From: Lampris incognitus
Lineage: Eukaryota > Chordata > Actinopteri > Lampriformes > Lampridae
DNA: 64,000 bases
Assembly: GCF_029633865.1 (NCBI RefSeq)
Contig: NC_079220.1
Coordinates: forward strand, 59,822,077-59,886,076
Direction: 5' to 3'
Below, piece by piece: positions 56,655 to 64,000 of the stretch; the stretch's first letter is position 1, and each line of letters opens with the position of its first letter. Under the pieces are notes generated by a model. The model was given only the letters and a program-made list of their open reading frames with translations, did no database searches and was not told where the DNA came from. A program made the translations under genes and the position numbers.

Positions 56655-59600
56655 CTAGTAGGTGAGGCGAGAGGCCTTCATGTTGTAGCAGGGTCTGTCG
56701 GTGAGGCTCCCGGTCCCAGAAAAGAGAGGCAGACCTTCAGCCTTCTCCAGAACCACTTCCAGCTCCTGGAAGTCCTGCAACCGCGCCACATCTTTGTCCT
56801 GGAAAAGGAAATTGCATGTTAATCAAAACTTATAATTTCCAGACACAACTACACTGGTATTACATTGAACAAGGAAATACTTCAGGAAAATATTGTCAAA
56901 TTAAATTAACAGACATAGCATCAATTAGGATTAATCTATCTCCATATATAAATCAAAGAAAGTAAAGGCAATACTTACCAAATAATTTTTTTTTATCCCC
57001 CCCCCACCCCTTTTCTCCCCAGTTGTACCCGGCCAATTACCCCACTCTTCTGAGCGTCCCGGTCTCTGCTCCACCCCCTCTGCTGATCCAGGGAGGGCTG
57101 CAGACTACCACATGCCTCCTCCCATACATGTGGAGTCACCAGCCGCTTCTTTTCACCTGACAGTGAGGAGTTTCACCTGGGGCACGTAGCGTGTGGGAGG
57201 ATCATGCTATTCCCCCCAGTCCCCCCCCCCCCGAACAGGCGCTCCAACCGACCAGCGGAGGCACTAGTGCAGCGACCAAGACACAGACCCACATCCGGCT
57301 TCCCACCCGCAGACCCGGCCAATTGTGTCTGTAAGGATGCCCAACCAAGCTGGAGGTAACACGAGGATCTCCGGTTCGAATCCCTGCGTTAGGCAACGGA
57401 ATAGACCACCACACCACCCGGATGCCCCACTTACCAAATAATAATTACTAAAGATGCAAACAAAAAGCTTGTGTGTCACAATTGTGCAACATTACCCAAT
57501 TTGTTCAAGTTCCAATCGTTATTTTCATTGTAACCGTTTGTCAGATGCATTGACAAACAATACTATCGATTACATAGGAAGGGCAAAGTCACTTTAAATG
57601 GAAGCAACAAAAAAAAAAATAGAGCTAGTGGCAATATATGGAGGTTAAAGTGCTATTTTGTGTACACACAAGCATGAGTCAGACAGATGAATGTAAAGAA
57701 AGTGAGACAAAGGGGACAGACTGAGGAGCAAAATAATGTGCTCATCAGTGTGACAAAACAAGATAGGTGACATTCTTTCTCTGGGCTTCTCCGCTCAAAC
57801 CTTCGGTTTCATATTAGCAATTTAACTAAACTGAACACAACTGTCAAAGTGTTTGCTATATTACAGGACAGAATAGTAAAACTGCCCCCTGCAATGAATT
57901 TATAGTTGCATCTGTGTTTTTACATCACTTTTCTTCAGCTTATAGTGAGCACGAAGTCATAGGCACTGAAGCTGAAAAAAGATTGAAAAGAGGGCGGCTC
58001 AGAACTATTATCTAATGATGAAAAATATTTAGTTAAGTAGCTGCAATATATTATTTCACATGTAAATGTTTAGAAATCAATATTCATGTTTAAAATGAAT
58101 AGTAAAGAAAAAACAATATAAGATGAGTGATCAAGCTCCAGATGGCTGGAGTGTAAAGATTCAAATAGCGAATCTTTGTGCTTCAGTTTGTGTGTGTTTT
58201 TTGTATGAATTGCTCATACTTATTATCATTTTCCCTTCATGAGCTTGATGCTGGAAAAGTAAATGAACTTGTGCTTAGACTGTACATGCAGGCCCCCATT
58301 TTCATACCTTTCTTAACATGGTGTTGGGCAGTTTACGGATCTTCTCCACATGCTCGGCACTGATGTCCAACTCGCGACAACAGACCCTCAGGAGGGAGCG
58401 ATATGTTAGCTCCTGGCGATCCAGCTCAACTTCAATGAAGTCATTCTCTCGTGCATTGGGGTTCTGGATACGCACCTTCAACACCAGCTCTGAGCAGAAT
58501 GGAGAGATCATTAGACTTGTCTACACTCTTTAACCGGATAATGTTGCCTGTAGCAACATCAAGACCACTGTGTGCTCAGAACATCTCAATACCAACAAGT
58601 TTTAAAGATGAAGTTAAATGTCTTCAAACTTGTGCTAGAATATATTCATTCAACACTAGTTGGACATACTTTGACACATCAAAACATGTTTCCTCCCCTC
58701 ACCTTGCACATTAACAGGGAAGGTACTGGTGAAAAAAAAAGGCTGGAAAGCTGGCATCGGCCCCCCGACCTGGCCACAGCTCAGCTGCTGAGGAATGGAT
58801 TGCTTTCTGCTCTTTGTAGGGTTAGTGCTAGCCAATGGGGCCTGGACCTGGTTTCCACTACTGCTGGCTGTGCTGGGGCTAGGGGAGGCGATTGGTGGTG
58901 AGCACATGGCACTATTGTGGGCCAAGGTATGAGGGTAGTCGGCATGGTTGACCAAGTGGTGCTCCACTGACAGGTCCATAAGCAAAGCCCCGTTAACTGT
59001 AGAGTGGTGGTGGGAGGAAGTCGGGCTGGGAGCAACACCGTTCTGCTCAGAAATATTGATGAATGCTCCCACTTGACCTTGGCTGTGGACAGTTGGGTTG
59101 GTAGTAGGGATGTCAGGGGCCAGGCTCTGTGGTTGCATAGGCTCATGAGTAGGAGAAAGTGATGCTGAATCACTGTGTTGGTCCTCTGCATGGTCCCCTG
59201 AGCCATTCTGGCTAAAATGCTGGGCCAGGATTACCTCTGCCTTGTCCATCTTGCTGTACATGAAGGGAGGATTAGACAGGTAGTTGGGGATGATTGGCAA
59301 TTCTGGCTCCTTGACTTCAGGCACGTCCTCCACCTCAACTGTTATAATTGACCACAAAATGTAGAGTTATTTACTAAGGAAATGTTTTTCCCCCACACAA
59401 ACCTTTTTTCACCTCCAGTCATAAACCTAACAGTTCAGGATAAGCATACATATACGTACGTATATTATCAACACCCAAGGCTACGACTGCTTTGTTACAC
59501 ATAATTAGTGCTTGGCAATATGGAAAATATCATCATCATCATGATTATAAGGAACATGAAATGTATATCATGATATCTGCTTACATATACAAAAATACCA

Positions 59601-60867
59601 TAATTAAGGATTTGACTGAGGTTCATCACATTGAACTGTTTGGTAATGTAAAGTATAATATCAAACCTAAACTAGTTTTCAAATAATACTCTGTCAAATA
59701 TATCTGACGTCATTTTATGAGAACCTTTAGGTCATACATTCTTGTTGTCCTTAATTCAGATAACAAAAATGTGCATCACAATATAATATCCACATTTCAT
59801 CCCGATACAATACCTGTGACAGGCGATAAACAATACTACTGAATTACTGCTAATCCCTACACTAAATCAATGTTACTATGAACATTTTATACAGCTAGGA
59901 TCATTAATGCATTATACATTCAAAACCGAGGCTAACCCCAGGGTACTGACTACAGACTGACAAACATATAATATGCTGTACCTCCTAACAGTCGTTTGAT
60001 CTCTGGTTTAGATGTCAGCTGTGCAGCCAGCTCATCCTTAGCTGTAAGGATCTCTTTGTCTGCTCCAGAACTAAGCAAGTAGGACACAATATGTTTATGG
60101 TTCCTCTTGCAAGCCCAGTGCAAGCATGTCCTATCGTGGGGGGAAAGAAATGGCGATTAGCTCACCAATTAAACAAGACAACACATGCATGAAGACGACT
60201 ATTGACTTATAAGGTTGATTCTCGTTACGTCACGTTTATACAAACAACAGCAGCCATGTGCAATCCGTCGTTAACGTTATAACTACGTTCAATAAGGCCG
60301 CCTTCTGTTTTATTCAGCAACCCTGAATAATCAGCAAGCCTTTCGGTTTAGCAGAGCCTGCCGAGGACAGAATGTGTGTGTGTGCAGTGCTTACACAACA
60401 AGCAAGGCAACAAAGTGGCGGCTCAAGCTGATGAACAACCTTGCTGCTGAGTAACAGGAGATAACACTGATCTAGTTTAATGCGTGTGATGCCGCACACG
60501 CTGCCGGCCGGCCGGCCGGCCGCCGCACACGCTGCCGGCGGCCGCCGCACAGGACGCTCGGTGCCGGCAAGTTTTCAGCACAACTGTTCATATACATCTG
60601 TGCGTTTTGGGGTTTTGTTTTGGTTTTGTTTTGTTGCGAAAGGGTATATGGTCACGTAATGTGACGCAGACTAGCGTTCCTCCGTGTATGTTGGGCATTG
60701 TGCGGTCCAGCAGCCGTTGGCGGAAACACGTACCATCCGTTTATCTCGTTCTGTGAGTTGACGTTTACGCCACTCTCCACCAATGTCCGCACTTCGTCGA
60801 TGTCTCCGATCGCGGACGCCTCTCGCAGTCGCTCCTGCAGTTCCCTGTCCAGCGAAGTGGTTGACAT
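56655..60867 (-). CDS. ankrd40: ANKRD40, ankyrin repeat domain protein
   Basis: Coding exons 60867-60734, 60130-59982, 59338-58703, 58489-58308 and 56798-56655 (1245 nt, 414 aa). Splice phases agree throughout: TG|GTACGT, GATAG|GAC, GGAG|GTACAG, AACAG|TTG, CAAG|GTGAGG, CTCAG|AGC, AAG|GTATGA, TCCAG|GAC. The ATG has A at -3 (GTGAAAATG). The N-terminus (residues about 8-95) holds two to three ankyrin repeats (RLREASAIGDIDEVRTLVES, TCLHWACKRNH). The middle (exon 3) is Ser/Pro/His-rich and disordered, ending PAFQPFFFTSTFPVNVQ. The C-terminus (exons 4-5) is the conserved ANKRD40 domain (LVLKVRIQNPNARENDFIEV ... VARLQDFQELEVVL ... RPCYN). Human ANKRD40 is about 368 aa; the fish excess is in exon 3. 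Molecular role is little known. Confidence 0.97.
56987..57428 (-). mobile_element. type A SINE in ankrd40 intron 4, 14-bp target duplication
   Basis: Flanked by ACTTACCAAATAAT at 56973-56986 and 57429-57442 (exact). T- and C-runs at 56987-57010 are the tail. Confidence 0.92.
60480..60700. other. GC-rich CCGG palindrome inside ankrd40 intron 1
   Basis: CTGCCGGCCGGCCGGCCGGC at 60501 onward, then CACACGCTGCCGGCGGCCGCC. Highly self-complementary and CpG-dense. Confidence 0.6.
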
Positions 60868-61100
60868 TTTCACACTGACGATTTAGCGTGGCCAGACCAT
60901 AGGAGAACCCGACGTCTTTCCGAAGAGGTCGTCAACACCAGTCGCTTGTCGACCCCCTCGTCTTCTGGCGCCGAATCCCAGCGGAAATCGACTGAAAAGT
61001 GGACGGCAGGCTAGCCAGGCTGCTAGCTTGCTAGCCAGGCTGCTAGCTTGCTAGCTTATGTAAGCTAGGAGCAAAACGCCTCCTGCTAGCTAACCCAACT
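60868..61100 (-). promoter_or_regulatory. CpG-rich promoter region of ankrd40
   Basis: High CpG density from about 60690 to 61000 around the start codon, without a clear TATA box. A short tandem CTAGCTTGCTAGCCAGGCTG lies at 61008-61065. Confidence 0.45.
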
Positions 61101-62056
61101 TCTGCTGGCCGCGTAGCCTTTCACGTTCACAAAAGGACACCAGCACGATCCTTACTGCCCGTCAAATGTTGAACTCAATTCATAACATCCCGTAAATACG
61201 TGGCCGCTGTTCGCTCTTCAGTTGCGTTAAGCTGCCCACCGGCCTTCCTGAAACGGAGGCATCTGTGGAAGTGACGGGCTGACACAGTCACTAGTAGCGA
61301 CACACCGGGGGGCCCCTTTACATGTTGCAACCACGCATCCAACTGTTGGTTCCCCTGAAAACCACTGGGACGTACGTGTGTGTGTGTGTATGTTTCCTCA
61401 CACACACACACACACACGTGTTAATACACTTGGTTTGCTTATCTAAAATCTTGAAATATGACCAGTTTTCTCGTGGACCTTGTCATTAGGGTGATTATGA
61501 TGACTGGATAGATATGGAACAGGTGGTGACACGTGTTGCTGTTCGGCAGTCTGTCAGCTGCCAGAGGACGAAGAGGAACCGCCACGGCGCACTGCGCAGA
61601 TAAAGAGGAACCTGTTACATCTAAAATCTGACATTCTCAAACATTTTAACCGTCAGCTGCACACATGTGATGGTACATGATACAACGATTCCACATCATT
61701 CCTGGGTTCATTTTAGGACGTTTTATTGAGAAAAAAAACAAACCTTTTTTTTGGACCTCCACCCCAAAATATTTGTGCGACAACGGTACAGAATCAAAGA
61801 GAAAATTATGAACTCAATATCATGAGACAATACTCAGAGAGGAATACAATTCTCAAAATCTACAAAAATGTCAGCGAAAAATTAAGCAGAAAGGCAAAAC
61901 CGCTTGAAACCTCACGCGTAGCTGTGGGTGGACCTAGGTGGGCCTGGGACTACCCACTTGGCACTCTAGTCCACCCAATCAGAAGGCTTCCTTTTTTTTT
62001 TTTTGCTGGACCAACCAATGAATAGCAGTCAGTGAATACAGTTTCAATTATCTGAC
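61101..62056. other. no gene seen
   Basis: (GT)/(CA) repeats at 61376-61420; otherwise unrecognised. Confidence 0.4.
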
Positions 62057-63045
62057 TAGTTATAATGCCGCATTCGTTTATCCCGGAAGTGGGAGGTCGG
62101 AAGTTGGGAACACGCCATTACCGACGTTCTGGTTCGAGCTACCAGGCGGGAATAAACACGGACGCCCGCAATGCTGACCACCGGAAGGTGCAGATATTAT
62201 GGAAGAAGTCCAGAGTGGCGTTCAATGACCGCTCGCTAGCAACGTTGTCATATTTTCGTCAACAATAGGCTGGAATCAAATAATTTTTAATATCATCATG
62301 GTTCAGAGTTTTCTTCTCGTTGCCAACGAGCATTTTCAAGTTAGCGACCTTGTGATTGGCGATAGATTAACCTTTTAAAACCGCTAATAACAACTGATAT
62401 TCAGTTTTATATTGTAGCGAATTCAGGGGGTGGGGGCAGCTTGGGACGCCAACCCGTGGCTCCCACACCACGAGCGGCTACGTTAACCGCTCGACTAAAG
62501 GGTCCGACCCGTTAGCCAAGGGCTGAAGGGTCCGACCCGTTAGCTAAAGGGTTCGACCCGTTAGCCAAGGGCTGAAGGGTCCGACCCGTTGGCTAAAGGG
62601 TCCGACCCGTTAGCCAAGGGCTGAAGGGTCCGACCCGTTGGCTAAAGGGTCCGACCCGTTGGCTAAAGGGTCCGACCCGTTAGCCAAGGGCTGAAGGGTC
62701 CGACCCGTTAGCCTAGGGCTAAAGGGTCTACTTATCCGTGCACGCTACAGTATGTTTAACCAACTATTGTACATGGTATCTTTGTTGATCTAAAAGCATA
62801 CCATGCTGAAAATCAAACTTAAATGTGTTTTTAAAAGCATACAATCTTGTAAAGATTGATAAAGATTAATATTATTGACACTGGGGGGGCAGCCATGTTG
62901 ATGTGACGTCATATAATTCCGTGTCGTGAACTGGGGGTTGAGAAAAGCAACCCGAGTTCGCGACTAGGAACTCCGAGCCCACGTGCAGTTTGAGTTTTCC
63001 TAGTGGGAACTAGGAATTTCCGACCTCCGAGTTATAATCAAACGC
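62057..63045. mobile_element. MITE-like element with imperfect ends (tentative)
   Basis: The left end TTATAATGCCGCATTCG... with GGGAGGTCGGAAGTTGGGAA is mirrored at the right by TTCCGACCTCCGAGTTATAATC and AAACGCAGC. Arms of about 40 bp, imperfect. It encloses tRNA-like copy e. Confidence 0.4.
62412..62749 (-). repeat. tRNA-like element, copy e (expanded, 338 bp)
   Basis: TGTAGCGAATTCAGGGGG ... CACGCTACA. Sense strand holds a perfect A-box match TAGTCGAGCGG and about nine tandem GGGTCGGACCC boxes alternating with CTTTAGCC / CTTCAGCCCTTGGCTAAC spacers. Confidence 0.7.
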
Positions 63046-63164
63046 AGCGTCAGATTTGTTGCGTGGCAGGGCCGCTCGCAGATGCCATGTCAGAAGTGGG
63101 ATGGTGAGCTCGTGAAAGGACCGTGAGGCCAGCGGAAGCGTTTCCCGAAAGGGGGGGGGGGTAG

Positions 63165-63457
63165 TGTAACGTAAACAAATAAGTAGACACGTTAGCCCTT
63201 GGCTAATGGGTCGGACCCTGTAGCCCTTGGCTAATGGGTCGGAGCCTGTAGTCGACTGGTTAACGTTGTCGCCCGCGGTGCGGGAGATCCGAGTTCACTA
63301 CAATATTGTAACGTGCATGGATAAGTAGACACGTTGGTCCTTGATTAACGGGTCGGACCCTTTAGTCGACTGGTTAACGTTGTCGCTTGCGGTGCAGGAA
63401 ATACTGGCTCGCGTCCTGGCTGTGGCGATTCCCAGGCTGCCCCCCAAATCCACTGCA
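63165..63457 (+). repeat. tRNA-like elements, copies f and g in tandem
   Basis: Copy f 63165-63302 and copy g 63307-63457, both TGTAACG...CACT(A/G)CA, separated by ATAT and followed by ATAT (63303-63306, 63458-63461). Core TAGTCGACTGGTTAACGTTG, then GTCGCCCGCGGTGCGGGAGA; in copy g GGCTCGCGTCCTGGC holds the B-box position. Confidence 0.7.
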
Positions 63458-63489
63458 ATATTTTGACCACTGCAATGTGGAAAATTGTA

Positions 63490-63620
63490 AAGTGGAGAAG
63501 GTGCAAGCAACGTGCCTGCACTGCAAGGGAAATCATGATATGGGGTCAGAAAAATATCCAAAAAGAATTGAACAGGAGAAAGTGAATAAGATGAGCAGGA
63601 AAGGGCTTGTCATATGCTGA
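63490..63620 (+). pseudogene. LINE ORF1-like zinc-knuckle remnant
   Basis: The frame ATCLHCKGNHDMGSEKYPKR then EQEKVNKM resembles the CCHC knuckle and following block of non-LTR ORF1 proteins. The last Cys of the knuckle is Tyr here. Rest of the element not seen. Confidence 0.35.
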
Positions 63621-64000
63621 AGCCACTAAGAGAATGGAGAGAAACAATGAAAATTATGTGAGCCAAAAAGCTAATGAGGACAAGTCAGTCAGGAAGCATG
63701 CTGAGTTTTGCTTTGTAAGGACCATCTGAAGTTTTTTGGCCTTTTTGGAAATGGTAATTAACTGTACTGCTGGAGTCGAAAGGAAGTCTGTGAGAATTGA
63801 CATAATTGTAGTTGCAGCAAGGACATTTCTGGGTATTGTAGAAATGTCTGGAGAAGGTGTGCAGCAGCTGCTGATAGAGGCGTTTAGTCCCTCTCAGAAG
63901 CCTGTGAAATAACTAGTTTAATTGAGAAAACGAGTTTGTTTTTTTTAGGTAAATTGACATTTTGATCCACTCTCCGTTCCAGTTGGTGGCGGTAGTGCAC
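63621..64000. other. window end, no gene seen
   Basis: Apparently unique; possibly a continuation of the decayed LINE. Confidence 0.35.

Overview
The window looks like teleost fish nuclear DNA. It is intron-rich and carries several SINE, LINE, LTR and DNA-transposon families typical of ray-finned fish, plus many (GT)n tracts and minisatellites. I cannot name the species. Most long open frames are shadows of microsatellites, minisatellites or transposons.

Three host genes can be supported, all on the minus strand. (1) At 8476-7368, three short exons rebuild an 89-residue secreted Ly6/uPAR (LU, CD59-like) three-finger protein. Its exons are too short to show up as ordinary long ORFs. (2) At 29598-25416, three exons encode wfikkn2 (576 aa; WAP, follistatin/Kazal, Ig, two Kunitz and an NTR domain), a secreted antagonist of myostatin/GDF11-type ligands. 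(3) At 60867-56655, five exons encode ankrd40 (414 aa; N-terminal ankyrin repeats and the conserved ANKRD40 C-terminal domain). wfikkn2 and ankrd40 are also close neighbours in human (17q21), so the linkage is conserved. I find no trace of luc7l3 between them. A spliced unit at 5.2-6.7 kb is possible but weak.

Layout: 0-5 kb, SINEs and GT tracts. 5-9.4 kb, a minisatellite, the weak unit, the Ly6-like gene and a telomere-like 20-bp array. 10.6-13.3 kb, a LINE with a 32 x 32-bp minisatellite inside it. 13.75-19.84 kb, an old hAT-type element with ZNF862-like remnants, into which a mag-like Ty3/gypsy retrotransposon inserted (183-bp LTRs, 5-bp target duplication GCGAG). 20-23.7 kb, LINE debris and a hAT MITE. 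24.5-30 kb, wfikkn2. 30.3-31.4 kb, a MITE palindrome. 31.9-33.1 kb, short tRNA-like elements. 33.5-34.3 kb, an inverted SINE pair. 34.9-36.6 kb, a 31-bp AT-rich array with higher-order structure. 37-52.7 kb, a transposon graveyard (CR1/Rex1-like, L2, Rex3/RTE, Penelope-like and many SINEs). 53.0-54.4 kb, a hAT element with a BED zinc-finger ORF and an internal minisatellite. 56.6-61 kb, ankrd40. 62-63.5 kb, more tRNA-like elements in a MITE-like frame.

The most unusual items are the unlisted Ly6-like gene, the extra wfikkn2 intron, and a family of short TGTARC...GYTACA repeats that combine terminal inverted repeats, apparent 4-bp AT-rich target duplications and a pol III tRNA-like core with a variable number of palindromic GGGTCGGACCC boxes. 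All coordinates and counts were made by eye, and family names for repeats need a RepeatMasker check.
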